Shown piece by piece: positions 1 to 9,354 of a stretch of DNA of 64,000 nt. A program made the translations under genes and the position numbers. The DNA lies in NCBI RefSeq assembly GCF_038618305.1, contig NZ_CP152017.1, forward strand, positions 3,484,501 through 3,548,500. Direction: 5' to 3'. Numbering within the stretch: the stretch's first letter is position 1; each line of letters opens with the position of its first letter. The notes under the pieces are model-generated. The model searched no databases. It was not told the DNA's origin and worked only from the letters and a program-made list of their open reading frames with translations. The stretch is from Sporosarcina sp. FSL K6-2383 (GTDB taxonomy: Bacteria > Bacillota > Bacilli > Bacillales_A > Planococcaceae).

Positions 1-1859
1 GCTAAGCATGCGAAAATCGCAATAGTCGTAATGATAGCTGGGATCCACATACTAAAGATGAATGAGAAGCCCCAAACAAAGAAAATACAGCTAATGATAA
101 ACGGCATACCGCTATTATTTGGCATATGAATCTTGTCAATTTCCCCTGTAAATAACGGTTGGTTCTTTTTCTTATGGTCCCAGAATGCTTCAATTGAGTT
201 GACATGTGGTGTTCTCGCGAAGTTATACGATGGAACCGGGCTATGTGTTGCCCATTCAAGCGTACGTGCATTCCACGGATCTGAACTGATATTGCGCGAA
301 GCATAGCGTGTACTGTGATAGATATTGTAAACGAGTATCGCAAAACCAATTGCTAGGACAATTGCTCCAGCAAAGGACAGCAGATTCAATGCTCCATAGC
401 CAGTCGCTTCCGAATACGTATACATCCGGCGCGCTTGCCCATCCAATCCAGTAAAGAACATTGGGAAGAACGTGACGTTAAAGCCAACCGCGATAAACCA
501 GAATGCCCATTTCCCAATTTTCTCACTCAACATGAAACCAAACATTTTTGGCCACCAATATGTCAGACCTGCCAACATTGCAAAGACAACACCTGGAATA
601 ATCGTGTAATGGAAATGCGCAACTAAGAACATCGTATTATGATATTGATAGTCGGCACTGGCCATACCAAGCATAACTCCGGTCACTCCACCAATTGTAA
701 AAATCGGTATGAACCCTACCGAATAAAGCATTGGGACCGTAAATTCAATTTTCCCTTTGCGCATCGTTAGTAACCAATTAAAGATCTTGATCCCGGTCGG
801 AATCGCAATCGCCATTGTCGTGATTGAGAAAATACTATTCGTCAGTGGTCCTTGCCCCATCGTAAAGAAATGATGCGTCCAAACTAGGAACGAGAAGAAT
901 GAAATAATCACAATGGAAATGACCATTGATTTATAACCATATAGGTTACGACGTGAGAAGGTCGAAATAATCTCACTGTAAATACCAAAAGCTGGTAGTA
1001 CAAGGATATAGACCTCTGGATGTCCCCATACCCAGAACAGGTTGGCCCACAGCATATCCATCCCGCCATTAGTCATCGAGAAGATATGAGTACCAAATAG
1101 CCGATCCATCGTCCCCAATAACAGCGTAACCGTCAGAACTGGGAATGCGAAAACAACAATGGCATTTGTAATTAAAGCAGTCCATGTGAACATCGGCATC
1201 TTCATCAACTTCATACCAGGTGCTCTCATTTTAAAAATTGTCGCCATGAAGTTAATTCCAGAGATTAGCGTACCAATACCGGCTATCTGAATAGATAGCA
1301 AATAATAGTTGGTTCCGACAGATTGGCTAAAATCATTCCCTGCAAGTGGGAAATACGATGTCCAACCAGCGTCTGGTGAACCACCGACGACGAATGAGAT
1401 ATTAAATAACATCGCCCCCATAAAGAACAGCCAGAAGCTAAGTGCGTTCAAGCGAGGAAACGCTACATCGCGCGCTCCAATTTGCAAAGGTACAACGAAG
1501 TTCATCAGCGCATAGATAAATGGCATTGCCATAAAGATAATCATAACAACCCCGTGCGTTGTAAAAACCTCATTATAATGCTGGGCATCTAGCAATATGT
1601 TCTCAGGTACAGCCGTTTGTGCTCGCATCATAAGTGCGTCTACGCCACCTCGGAATAGCATAAGCAGAGCGGCGATTAGATACATAATCCCAATCTTTTT
1701 ATGGTCAACTGTCGTCAACCACTCCCGCCATAAGTAACCCCATTTTTTAAAATAGGTTAAGCCAAGAAGAATCGCAATTACAGTAAGACCGATGGCCACC
1801 ATAGCTGCGTAAATCGCCGGGCTCGGATGAGGTATGGCAAATCTATCAAAGTAATTCAT
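1..1859 (-). CDS. qoxB: Cytochrome aa3 quinol oxidase subunit I (3' end outside window)
   Basis: This is the catalytic haem-copper subunit of the terminal quinol oxidase, which reduces oxygen and pumps protons in the cytoplasmic membrane. About 619 residues are inside the window and the C-terminus runs off the left edge; the family is about 650 residues. The translation has many hydrophobic helices and the invariant CuB/haem motifs WGHPEVY, THHFF and HFHYT. The start is ATG with an AAAGGAG site about 10 bases upstream. It follows qoxA by 57 bp in the same direction, the usual qoxAB order. Any subunits III and IV would lie to the left of the window. Family assignment is secure; quinol rather than cytochrome c as donor rests on the partner subunit lacking CuA ligands. 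Confidence 0.95.
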   Translation of the reverse strand, partial: MNYFDRFAIPHPSPAIYAAMVAIGLTVIAILLGLTYFKKWGYLWREWLTTVDHKKIGIMYLIAALLMLFRGGVDALMMRAQTAVPENILLDAQHYNEVFTTHGVVMIIFMAMPFIYALMNFVVPLQIGARDVAFPRLNALSFWLFFMGAMLFNISFVVGGSPDAGWTSYFPLAGNDFSQSVGTNYYLLSIQIAGIGTLISGINFMATIFKMRAPGMKLMKMPMFTWTALITNAIVVFAFPVLTVTLLLGTMDRLFGTHIFSMTNGGMDMLWANLFWVWGHPEVYILVLPAFGIYSEIISTFSRRNLYGYKSMVISIVIISFFSFLVWTHHFFTMGQGPLTNSIFSITTMAIAIPTGIKIFNWLLTMRKGKIEFTVPMLYSVGFIPIFTIGGVTGVMLGMASADYQYHNTMFLVAHFHYTIIPGVVFAMLAGLTYWWPKMFGFMLSEKIGKWAFWFIAVGFNVTFFPMFFTGLDGQARRMYTYSEATGYGALNLLSFAGAIVLAIGFAILVYNIYHSTRYASRNISSDPWNARTLEWATHSPVPSYNFARTPHVNSIEAFWDHKKKNQPLFTGEIDKIHMPNNSGMPFIISCIFFVWGFSFIFSMWIPAIITTIAIFACL

Positions 1860-1916
1860 ACTTTTAGAACTCCTTTCGTAAAAATGAAAACTTGAATTTT
1901 TACAGCTTATCAGTCG

Positions 1917-2801
1917 TTATTCATGCACGTGGCTTGATTCATGAGCAGAATCTTCTTCCTCTTCATGCCCACCATGATGTCCTTCTGGGGCAGGTGAGAA
2001 TTCCAAGTGAGTGCCATTGTAAGTGGAACGCCCAAGATGTCCTGGTAATAGTAACTCCTCAAACTTCTCTTCCGTCAGGGTTTCAGCATTTGCTTTGACA
2101 TCCTCTACCCATTTGTCGAATTCCGCTGGCGGCATGGCTTCTACATCGAATATATTTTCAGCGAAGCCTTTTCCAGTGAAGTTAGAGTTTCGTCCCATAT
2201 ATTCACCTGGAGTGTCGGCAGCTAAATGTAATGTCGTAATCATGTCCGACATCGCATATTTTTGTCCTCCAAGTTGTGGAATCCAAAATGCTGAAATGGG
2301 TCCGTAGGAGTACAATCTAAATTCCAACGCCCGATCTGTCGGGATATACAAATAGTTCACCGTTTCGATATTTTCCTCTGGATAACTAAAATGCCATTTC
2401 CAATCTGAAGAAGATGCATAGACAATCAATGGCTTTTGGTCCTCATAGCCTTTTGGAGTCGCCTCAACTTCATAGACTGATTTGACTGTCACGATTGACA
2501 AGAAAATAATGATTAGAACTGGAATCCCAACAATAATCGCTTCAACAATTGGATTTCCCTCGATATGTGGGGGTTCATAATCTGCGCTTTGTTTCGAAGC
2601 GCGATATTTTATTAACATGTAGAGCAGCATACCGAAAACAACTACGACTACGAACGCCATCGTCGCAATTGATATCCAAATAACATCAGCAATTGTTTCG
2701 GCTTGCGGCCCTTTTGGATCCAATACCATGACTGGTTCACAACCAGCTAACACAGCAAGAAGGCCAATCACCAAACTTAAAAAAGCCCATTTCATTCTCA
2801 T
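1917..2801 (-). CDS. qoxA: Cytochrome aa3 quinol oxidase subunit II, lipoprotein
   Basis: Subunit II of the same oxidase, 294 residues. It opens with a lipoprotein signal ending in the lipobox LAGC (Cys about 21), then two membrane helices near residues 40-62 and 85-108, then the external cupredoxin domain. The Cys/His cluster that would bind CuA in cytochrome c oxidases is missing, as expected for quinol oxidases. The last 25 residues are rich in His and Glu (HHGGHEEEEDS), an odd tail that could bind metal. The ATG is preceded by AAAGGGG at 7 bases. It is first gene of the operon and upstream of qoxB. Confidence 0.94.
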   Translation of the reverse strand: MRMKWAFLSLVIGLLAVLAGCEPVMVLDPKGPQAETIADVIWISIATMAFVVVVVFGMLLYMLIKYRASKQSADYEPPHIEGNPIVEAIIVGIPVLIIIFLSIVTVKSVYEVEATPKGYEDQKPLIVYASSSDWKWHFSYPEENIETVNYLYIPTDRALEFRLYSYGPISAFWIPQLGGQKYAMSDMITTLHLAADTPGEYMGRNSNFTGKGFAENIFDVEAMPPAEFDKWVEDVKANAETLTEEKFEELLLPGHLGRSTYNGTHLEFSPAPEGHHGGHEEEEDSAHESSHVHE

Positions 2802-2930
2802 GGAAATACCCCTTTCTTTTGTTCTCTATAGATAGAATTGATATTCAAAAAGTATTGTTACAGGGAAATCCCTTAGTTCAAAATTAACCTTAATATAATA
2901 AAATCGAGAAAACAATTTTCCGAGTCACAC

Positions 2931-2970
2931 GTCACAAATTGTTCACCACAAACGCGTCACAAATCGTTCA
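2931..2970. promoter_or_regulatory. Direct repeats upstream of qoxA, possible respiratory regulator sites
   Basis: Two near-identical 15-mers, GTCACAAATTGTTCA at 2931 and GTCACAAATCGTTCA at 2956, lie 25 bp apart, about 130-170 bp upstream of qoxA. A partial copy (GTCACAC) precedes the first. Read on the operon strand they contain TTTGTGAC, which resembles the TTTGTGAA-type sites of ResD and half of a Rex site. That assignment is inference; the repeat itself is plain. Apart from this and the hairpin at 3150, the 504-bp stretch from 2802 to 3305 shows no gene. Confidence 0.45.
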
Positions 2971-3149
2971 TATAACAGGGTTTTATTGGTCATAAATCAT
3001 TTCATAATTTGCGATAATTTCATTAAAAAGTAAAGTAATATATTATTTATAACTTATATACAATCTGTCCTTTATAATAGGAGAATCAAGCACTTCCCTT
3101 TATAGTAGAAACTCGTTTTATTCATCTTTTATTTCCATACGAAAAATAA

Positions 3150-3184
3150 AAAAACACCCTTCTAGTTAAGAAAAAGGTGTTTTA
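3150..3184 (-). terminator. Rho-independent terminator of the Spo0A-like gene
   Basis: An AAACACC/GGTGTTT stem with an A/T-rich loop is followed on the minus strand by a run of T. It lies about 120 bp past the stop of the Spo0A-domain gene. Confidence 0.75.
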
Positions 3185-3305
3185 CATTGTAAAAAAATTA
3201 GTTAGATATCAAAACAACTTAGCTTTGTTTTTCCATTAGGCAACTAATATGCGAAAATCCATAACTGATTGTCGGAATTAATTACTTTGATATTTTTCAT
3301 TAACA

Positions 3306-3977
3306 CTAATTACCCTCGATTTCCAGCTTAGATTGAGGATTTGATTCCACTAGAATATCTTCAATTGATACGCCTTTCTGATCTTTTTCTAGGCTCTCCT
3401 TTTGTTGCTCGCCCCCATCCTCATCAGAGGTCCTTCTTATATACTCTGTCACAAGGTGAATATATTCACTGTTCGTAGGCTTGGATCTAATTTCATTTAT
3501 GTCATAACCAAGAATCGTGAAGATGGAGTCCCCACTTCCCCGTTTCCATGACACTTCGATTGCATGTCGAATGGAACGTTCCACTCTACTAGCAGTCGTA
3601 TTATTCTTTTCTGCTATATGTGGATACAAATCTTTAGTAAGTCTCGATAGTAGCGAAGGCTCTTGATGAACCAACGTGATCGCTTCTTTTATATAGTTAG
3701 AGCCCTTAATATGGTCTGGTACTCCAAGTTCACGAACGATGGAAGAGACTTTTGGATTTATCTCAATGTTACGGTTAGCGTTATTGTTTGATCGTTTTGG
3801 CTTTTTCTGCTCATTCGTTCCCTTTATCTCTTTTCTTTTAAAACCCTCGAAATAAGAGTACTCCGCCAAGTCACTAATGAGTTCTACTATATATTCGTGA
3901 TCGTTATAATCAATTGCTTTTTGAATTCGCTTGAACGTTTTTCCGATTTTTTCTTCTACTGCTTTATTCACTTCCAT
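3306..3977 (-). CDS. Spo0A C-terminal-domain protein without receiver domain
   Basis: A 223-residue protein. Residues of about 85-195 match the sigma-interacting, 0A-box-binding effector domain of the sporulation regulator Spo0A, including the recognition-helix region TTASRVERSIRHAIEV and the later KPTNSEYIH. The N-terminal 80 residues are charged, contain a KKPKRSNNN stretch and have no aspartate-pocket receiver fold, so phosphorelay control of the usual kind is absent. The C-terminus is acidic and Gln/Glu rich. The chosen start is ATG at 3977 with GGAGG 8 bases upstream; a TTG 15 bases earlier lies inside that site. It is divergent from the phospholipase-like gene with 178 bp between. It is probably a DNA-binding regulator; targets are unknown. 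Confidence 0.82.
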   Translation of the reverse strand: MEVNKAVEEKIGKTFKRIQKAIDYNDHEYIVELISDLAEYSYFEGFKRKEIKGTNEQKKPKRSNNNANRNIEINPKVSSIVRELGVPDHIKGSNYIKEAITLVHQEPSLLSRLTKDLYPHIAEKNNTTASRVERSIRHAIEVSWKRGSGDSIFTILGYDINEIRSKPTNSEYIHLVTEYIRRTSDEDGGEQQKESLEKDQKGVSIEDILVESNPQSKLEIEGN

Positions 3978-4155
3978 GTAAATAACCTCCAAATATTATT
4001 TATCTCCAACGGAATAAGCTACTTGCATCCCGCTATCATTTGATCCTAAATGGGAAATTAATTATGAGATTCTTAGGTAACAGTTTATACATAATTATAC
4101 ACAATTGAATAGCTTACAGTATCGGTTAAGCGAAATTTAAGGGAGGAGATTAACT

Positions 4156-4467
4156 TTGGCGGAAAGAAGAAATAGGAGATTTCGTTTATGTATTTTGCCT
4201 GGCTATAATTGGTGTGGACCCGGTTGTAACGGACCCGGAGCGCCTATCAATGATGTCGATGCCGCCTGTAAAGCACATGATGACTGTTATCGTAGAGGTA
4301 GACATGCATGTGAATGTGACTATGAATTTCTCGAACGCTTACGTCCGAAAATAAACCCCTGTACACAAAAAGGTAGACACGCTCGTCTGCTTTATAATTA
4401 TATGAGATTACAATCACGTATTACTTGCAGATTTTTTAACCGAGATGACAATCACTCAAACTATTAA
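4156..4467 (+). CDS. Small phospholipase A2-like protein
   Basis: A 103-residue, Cys-rich, basic protein. A calcium-loop-like stretch YNWCGPGCNGPG (about 18-28) is followed by DVDAACKAHDDCY (about 33-45), the hallmark of the secreted PLA2 active site (His41-Asp42), and by a later Asp55. The spacing also resembles the PLA2 domain of parvovirus VP1, for which bacterial relatives are known. There is no signal peptide or membrane helix, so how it would leave the cell is unclear. The start is TTG at 4156, supported by GGGAGGAG 7 bases before it; no ATG fits. Likely activity is phospholipid hydrolysis; the biological role is unknown. Confidence 0.72.
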   Translation: MAERRNRRFRLCILPGYNWCGPGCNGPGAPINDVDAACKAHDDCYRRGRHACECDYEFLERLRPKINPCTQKGRHARLLYNYMRLQSRITCRFFNRDDNHSNY

Positions 4468-4535
4468 GCATTCATCTGGATCTTATAAAGGTGGTGAACT
4501 TTTACTGAATTAAGTAAAAGGTTTATAAAATAATA

Positions 4536-4571
4536 AGTACCTGACTCTATAAACCCTTGGAGTCAGGTACT
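4536..4571. terminator. Bidirectional terminator hairpin
   Basis: A perfect 12-bp stem (AGTACCTGACTC and its complement) with a 12-base loop lies between two convergent genes. T-rich tracts follow on both strands, so it can serve both the phospholipase-like gene and the PP2C-like gene. Confidence 0.8.
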
Positions 4572-4580
4572 CATGCATTT

Positions 4581-5417
4581 TTAACGGTTTACTTCAAATC
4601 GAATATATGTCCGATCATCGAAGGAGCGATTGCCTTTTTGCAATCCCTTTGATGTTTTAAATTGTCGGAAACAAAGTGGATCGGTTGCAAGCAACTGGCT
4701 CAAAGCTACTTCAGTTTCAGCCAATGTCTCTTTGATGATTGGATAACCATCTGAAGCAAGGATCATTGTCTCTGCGTTTACAGGGACTTCAATAATCTTG
4801 ACTCGAGAAAAATCCACATCAAACCCATTGATTACTTCAAACCCAAACTGATTATCTTTGTCATTTTGCAAATAGTATTGCTGCTTAATTAACGGTTTGA
4901 TATAGTCCCATCCCGTATCATGCTCCATTAAATCCTCAAGGGTCTTCCCCTTTTTTAACTCTGTTTCTAAATACATCGCCCGCGCGTTGGCTGTAATTGC
5001 ATCAATCGGCTTATCATTCGTATATAAACGCCCGTCAATCATACACTGTGAATCGCCTATCTGCCAGACCTCATGATAATATCGACTATAACAAATTAAA
5101 CAAGCGGTCGGTGCCATCCAAGCGTTTTTTTCAATTTCCTCTGCCATACCAAATATCTGATAACGTCTTTGCAAATTTCCATTGATTTGTGCAATTAAAT
5201 CAACCAACGTCACATCTTTTTGTACACCAAGCAACGTTTCCTGAATGACTTCTGCTGCAAACCTTCCAGGCGCTTTTCCTTCGATCAACCGGTCCGAGAT
5301 ATTCGTTGCCCCGTCAATCACTGCAACAAAATCAGGAGTGATGACGTACAGATCCTCGCACACTTCTGGTCGTCCAACCTTACCTTCATTCAATAATTCC
5401 ACCATTGAGATTGTCAT
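4581..5417 (-). CDS. PP2C-family protein phosphatase-like protein
   Basis: A 278-residue cytoplasmic protein with the metal-binding landmarks of PP2C Ser/Thr phosphatases: VIDGATN (Asp35), IGDSQ (Asp122), LASDGY (Asp223) and a terminal DDRTYI (Asp267/268). Spacing is compatible with a complete but divergent domain; the usual DGHGG is DGATN. It starts 11 bp after the stop of the second binding-protein gene, and its weak ribosome site overlaps that stop, so translation is probably coupled. It is thus the last gene of an uptake operon, an unusual partner for an ABC transporter. Substrate is unknown: it may dephosphorylate a protein or a small imported phosphate ester. Family call good, function inferred. 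Confidence 0.7.
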   Translation of the reverse strand: MTISMVELLNEGKVGRPEVCEDLYVITPDFVAVIDGATNISDRLIEGKAPGRFAAEVIQETLLGVQKDVTLVDLIAQINGNLQRRYQIFGMAEEIEKNAWMAPTACLICYSRYYHEVWQIGDSQCMIDGRLYTNDKPIDAITANARAMYLETELKKGKTLEDLMEHDTGWDYIKPLIKQQYYLQNDKDNQFGFEVINGFDVDFSRVKIIEVPVNAETMILASDGYPIIKETLAETEVALSQLLATDPLCFRQFKTSKGLQKGNRSFDDRTYIRFEVNR

Positions 5418-5428
5418 TCATTCATTAC

Positions 5429-6556
5429 CTACTCTCTATTCTCATTAGCGCGAATCAATTGCTTCCACTCCGCTTCATCTTCACGCTTCAATAAGTGTCC
5501 GCTAGCTTCTAAACTTTCAAGAACAATTTTTTGATAATATGGAAAGTGCCGATAATGCCTTTGATAAGACTCACTTTGGATTATATTAATATTTGCTGGA
5601 ATTGTAGAATTGGCTACTGCAAATGTGTTTAAGTGCTCTTTTTCTTGAATATATTGTAAAAATCGCTTCTTATATTCTGTGCTTTGATCATTTTTCTTAA
5701 AGACAATTAATCCATTGCCGTTTGGAATTAGCTTTTTCGTTTCAATTGGAAACGGCATAACCTGCCACTTAAACTTACTACCAATTAACTTTTCAATTAA
5801 TTGCAGCTTATTTGAAGAGCTAAGTAAAATTCCTCCTTCACCATTAATAAAATCAGTTAGAGCTAAATGATTCTGGTGAAATAGAAATGCCTCATTATCT
5901 TCAATTAACGCTGATGCATTCATAACACTTCTTTGCGTATCTATGTTCATTAAATACCAAGGGTACAGATTATCTGCATTTACGATCCATTTAAATTTAT
6001 GATTCGTGCTTCCAGATAGCTCTCTCGCTAATTCGAACACAGCCGGAAAACTGTCCAAAAAGTCTACCGCAAGTTGACTTTTTGATAGAAGTGCCTCATT
6101 GACAAATAACAACGGTACTTCATAGCTAATTGGCATTGCCCATAAATCATCAGCATATTGGAATCGTTTTTTAATCGCAGCTGGGAGCTCCTTTTCATAC
6201 TCCGGTGATAAGTAATCCGTCACAGGAACAATTGCACCTGATTCAATCAGCGGAAAAATTCCATACCATGAGGGAATCTCTGCATAATCGGGTGGATTAC
6301 CTGCAGACTGGGCTGCATAAAGTTCCTCTACTAATATGTTTGGATTTTTCACCAATTTGGTAATGACTTTAACGGCAGGATTTTCTTTTTCAAACTGCTT
6401 CGCAAGTTCGATCAACTCATGAGAATATAACCATAAAGTAATTTGATCATTATTCACAATCTCTTGATCAATCGTATTTTCCGGTTTTAAAGAATAAAGG
6501 AAAAATACACAAAGAAATAAGATCCCTATACTAATGACCAAAAATATCTTTTTCAA
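5429..6556 (-). CDS. Extracellular solute-binding protein (second of the locus)
   Basis: A 375-residue family-1-type binding protein with an N-terminal hydrophobic segment (LKKIFLVISIGILFLCVFF) that looks like a membrane anchor or signal sequence without a lipobox. The mature part has the usual pattern: ITLWLYSHELIELAKQFEKE near the start, then NPPDYAEIPSWYG and LWAMPISYEVPLLFVNE. The start is TTG at 6556 with AGGAGG 7 bases upstream; longer frames begin without a ribosome site. It lies 34 bp past the permease gene. Two different binding proteins in one locus suggest that one delivers substrate and the other may serve sensing; this is inference. Confidence 0.8.
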   Translation of the reverse strand: MKKIFLVISIGILFLCVFFLYSLKPENTIDQEIVNNDQITLWLYSHELIELAKQFEKENPAVKVITKLVKNPNILVEELYAAQSAGNPPDYAEIPSWYGIFPLIESGAIVPVTDYLSPEYEKELPAAIKKRFQYADDLWAMPISYEVPLLFVNEALLSKSQLAVDFLDSFPAVFELARELSGSTNHKFKWIVNADNLYPWYLMNIDTQRSVMNASALIEDNEAFLFHQNHLALTDFINGEGGILLSSSNKLQLIEKLIGSKFKWQVMPFPIETKKLIPNGNGLIVFKKNDQSTEYKKRFLQYIQEKEHLNTFAVANSTIPANINIIQSESYQRHYRHFPYYQKIVLESLEASGHLLKREDEAEWKQLIRANENRE

Positions 6557-6590
6557 TGTGATTCCTCCTATATTCGTTCGCTGAGTCAAG

Positions 6591-8261
6591 TTAAATCGGA
6601 ATTCCCTTTTTCCCAGAAATAATCGTTACAATAATGAGTGATACGATCGTACTTAATGATAGAATCGTAGCGAGTGCAGCAGCTGTTCCAAAGTTTGCTG
6701 TGAACACCTCACTGTAGATTGCAACTGTGATTGTCGCAGTTGCACCGGCATATAAAACAATTGTAGAGCTTAGCTCATTGATGGTCGTCACCCAGCTTAA
6801 AATCGCACCTGATAGAACACCAGGTAGCATGAGAACAGCCGTTGTTTTAAAAAATGTCTTCATTGGTGGAACACCCAAACTAATCGATGCTTCTTCCACA
6901 CTTTTATCAATTTGATGCAAAATAGCTGTACTAGACCGCATCGTATAGGGTAGTTTTCTAATGAAATAGGCAATCACTAAAATAATCCAAGTACCCGTTA
7001 GCGCAAACGGCGGTTTATTGAATGCAATGATTAAACTAATTCCCAACACCGTCCCTGGTATAACATAAGGAATCATGATCAATGTGTCTAGGAGAGCCGT
7101 TATCTTTGAACTTCTTCTGACAACAACATAGGATAATAATAGACCGGCAATAACCATTAAAGCAATCGCCACGCTGGCATATGTAAACGTATTTACAATC
7201 GCTTTGGGTACCCGGTAAAGTACTTCACGATAACTATCCAAACTAAACTGATTCATAAATACAGGCCCATTCGTTTTTAAAAACGAAGTCGTAATGACAG
7301 TCGCTTGTGGTATAATCGATACCCCAACAACAATACCAACATAAAGTAATGCAAAAAACTTTTGCAATGGCTTTAATTTAATCAGTGCCGGTGGTCTCAT
7401 CGAACTCATCGTGAACGTTTTACGTGATACTAAGTAACGTTGCAAAAATAAGATACTCGTACTAACAGTAAGTAAAATCATACTAAGCGTACTGGCCATC
7501 GCCGGGTTTGAACCCATTTCACTAATGAATTGCTCATACGCTAAAATAGGTAATACCTTTATTCCCTGCCCCATCAACATCGGAGTACCAAAATCAGCAA
7601 ATGAAGCCATAAACACCATCAATGCCCCTGTAGACAACGTTGGGAATATCAACGGAATTGTGACTGTTCTCATTTTCCCCCAGCGTGTACTCCCCAAACT
7701 TTCAGACGCTTCCTCCAATGAGGAATCTATCGTCTTCAATGCTCCCGATACATACAAATAAATATGTGGATAGAATTGAATCGTAAACACCCAAATCATA
7801 CCATGCAAACCGTAAATAGACTTTGTATTCAAACCAATCCCATGGAAAAACTGAGTTAAAAAACCATTATTTCCAAGCATTAAAATCCATGAATAAGCAC
7901 CAATAAATGGTGGAGAAAGCAATGTCAAAATGATCAGGATATGAATTGTTTTCTTAAACGGTATATCAAACCGTGCCATAATATAAGCCATTGGCAGTCC
8001 TATACAGATGGCAAAAATAGTGGCTAATGTACAAACAAATAAACTATTCGTTAACGCACCATAATAATATTTCAACGTAAAAAAGTCTTTATAGGTTTCC
8101 AATGTAAATGAACCATCTTGGTAGAAACTGTTAACAAAAATATTAAACAGTGGATATACCAAAAATAAAAGAACAAATAAAAAAGCTAATATTGTTACTA
8201 GATTCCAAAAATCCCATCGAAAAATCTTGTTTTTTCTAGACTTACGCACTTGTTTTTCCAT
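6591..8261 (-). CDS. ABC transporter permease, two fused membrane domains (FbpB/SfuB type)
   Basis: A 556-residue membrane protein with about 12 helices and two binding-protein-dependent permease domains. Each half carries an EAA loop: EEASESLGSTRWGKM (about 182) and EEASISLGVPPMKTF (about 458). This double-domain form is typical of the ferric/phosphonate/organophosphate subclass (FbpB, AfuB, PhnU-V). It overlaps the ATPase gene by 20 bp, and the ATG lies 12 bases after a GGAGG within that gene. The name iron permease, which similarity searches would give, is not supported by the regulation seen upstream of the first binding-protein gene. Confidence 0.88.
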   Translation of the reverse strand: MEKQVRKSRKNKIFRWDFWNLVTILAFLFVLLFLVYPLFNIFVNSFYQDGSFTLETYKDFFTLKYYYGALTNSLFVCTLATIFAICIGLPMAYIMARFDIPFKKTIHILIILTLLSPPFIGAYSWILMLGNNGFLTQFFHGIGLNTKSIYGLHGMIWVFTIQFYPHIYLYVSGALKTIDSSLEEASESLGSTRWGKMRTVTIPLIFPTLSTGALMVFMASFADFGTPMLMGQGIKVLPILAYEQFISEMGSNPAMASTLSMILLTVSTSILFLQRYLVSRKTFTMSSMRPPALIKLKPLQKFFALLYVGIVVGVSIIPQATVITTSFLKTNGPVFMNQFSLDSYREVLYRVPKAIVNTFTYASVAIALMVIAGLLLSYVVVRRSSKITALLDTLIMIPYVIPGTVLGISLIIAFNKPPFALTGTWIILVIAYFIRKLPYTMRSSTAILHQIDKSVEEASISLGVPPMKTFFKTTAVLMLPGVLSGAILSWVTTINELSSTIVLYAGATATITVAIYSEVFTANFGTAAALATILSLSTIVSLIIVTIISGKKGIPI

Positions 8262-9339
8262 GGAGATTCAATGCCTCCTCCCCATCCTCCGAATAAATAA
8301 TCGCTTCTTCCGGATTAAGATACAATTCGATTGCGTCACCTAAGTTCATTAAATCGCGATAACTGACAGCGTGTTCATGAATGCTAATCATCTTACCTGA
8401 AGCAAGCTCTACGCTATACTCTACTTTCTCACCAAGAAACACAGCTTCTTTAACTGTTCCTCTGATAAACATATTTTCTTGCTGCTTAGCAGACTTTTTG
8501 ATTATAATTTGTTCGGGTCTTACACTAAAAATCACTTTTCCGACATACGGCTTGTCGAGCACAATTGGATAATCGACTCCTTCAACCCGTATTGTTGACG
8601 CTTTCGTTAACTCAGCTTCTAAAAAATTTGTTGATCCGATAAAATTAGCAACGAATTTATTTTGTGGGCGTAAGTAAATTTCATGCGGTTTACCTATTTG
8701 TTGAATGATTCCGTTTTTCAAAACAGCAATTCGATCTGAAACAGCAAGCGCCTCTTCCTGATCATGTGTTACGTAGACAGTTGTAATATTGAGTCGCTTC
8801 TGCAACTCACGGATATCTGAGCGCATTTTCAAACGTAACTTAGCATCCAAATTGGAAAGAGGTTCATCCATGAGCAGCAAACCTGGATGAATGACGACTG
8901 CCCGCGCAAGTGCAATCCGCTGTTGCTGACCACCACTCATTTGAGCTGGCTGTCGATCCTTAAATTGAGTAAGCTCAACCATTTCCAATGCTTCCATCAC
9001 ACGACGTTGAATTTCAGCTTTTTTGATTTTCCTTGCTTTCAAACCGTACGCAACATTATCAAAGACGGACATATGCGGGAAAATAGCATAGCTTTGAAAC
9101 ACCATTCCAATGTTTCGATCATGCGCGGGTAAATCGTTAATACACGTTTCTCCAAAATAAATATCGCCTTCATCTTGACGATAAAAACCTGCCAACGCAC
9201 GCAATAATGTCGTTTTCCCACATCCACTTGGCCCAAGCAATGTGAAGAACTCTCCCTCTTGAATATGGATGTCAGCATTATTAACGGCCTTCATATCTCC
9301 AAAATATTTTGTCACTCCATCAATTCGAACGTCAGTCAC
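8242..9339 (-). CDS. ABC transporter ATP-binding protein (FbpC/PotA-like)
   Basis: A 365-residue nucleotide-binding subunit. Walker A GPSGCGKT is at 36-43, Q-loop FQSYAIFP at about 81, signature MSGGQQQR at 134 and Walker B LLLMDEP at about 154-160, followed from about 240 by a TOBE-type regulatory domain. The start is GTG at 9339, with AGGAGG 9 bases upstream. The open frame runs 67 codons further, but that part is translated from a repeat element and is not coding. It energises the double permease encoded next. The first binding protein is upstream beyond a repeat and a hairpin. Confidence 0.9.
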   Translation of the reverse strand: MTDVRIDGVTKYFGDMKAVNNADIHIQEGEFFTLLGPSGCGKTTLLRALAGFYRQDEGDIYFGETCINDLPAHDRNIGMVFQSYAIFPHMSVFDNVAYGLKARKIKKAEIQRRVMEALEMVELTQFKDRQPAQMSGGQQQRIALARAVVIHPGLLLMDEPLSNLDAKLRLKMRSDIRELQKRLNITTVYVTHDQEEALAVSDRIAVLKNGIIQQIGKPHEIYLRPQNKFVANFIGSTNFLEAELTKASTIRVEGVDYPIVLDKPYVGKVIFSVRPEQIIIKKSAKQQENMFIRGTVKEAVFLGEKVEYSVELASGKMISIHEHAVSYRDLMNLGDAIELYLNPEEAIIYSEDGEEALNLHGKTSA

Positions 9340-9354
9340 AATAATCTTCCTCCT

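Noticed and set aside
2023..2307. Plus-strand frame opposite qoxA
   Set aside because: Lies fully inside qoxA antisense, no ribosome site, no family resemblance.
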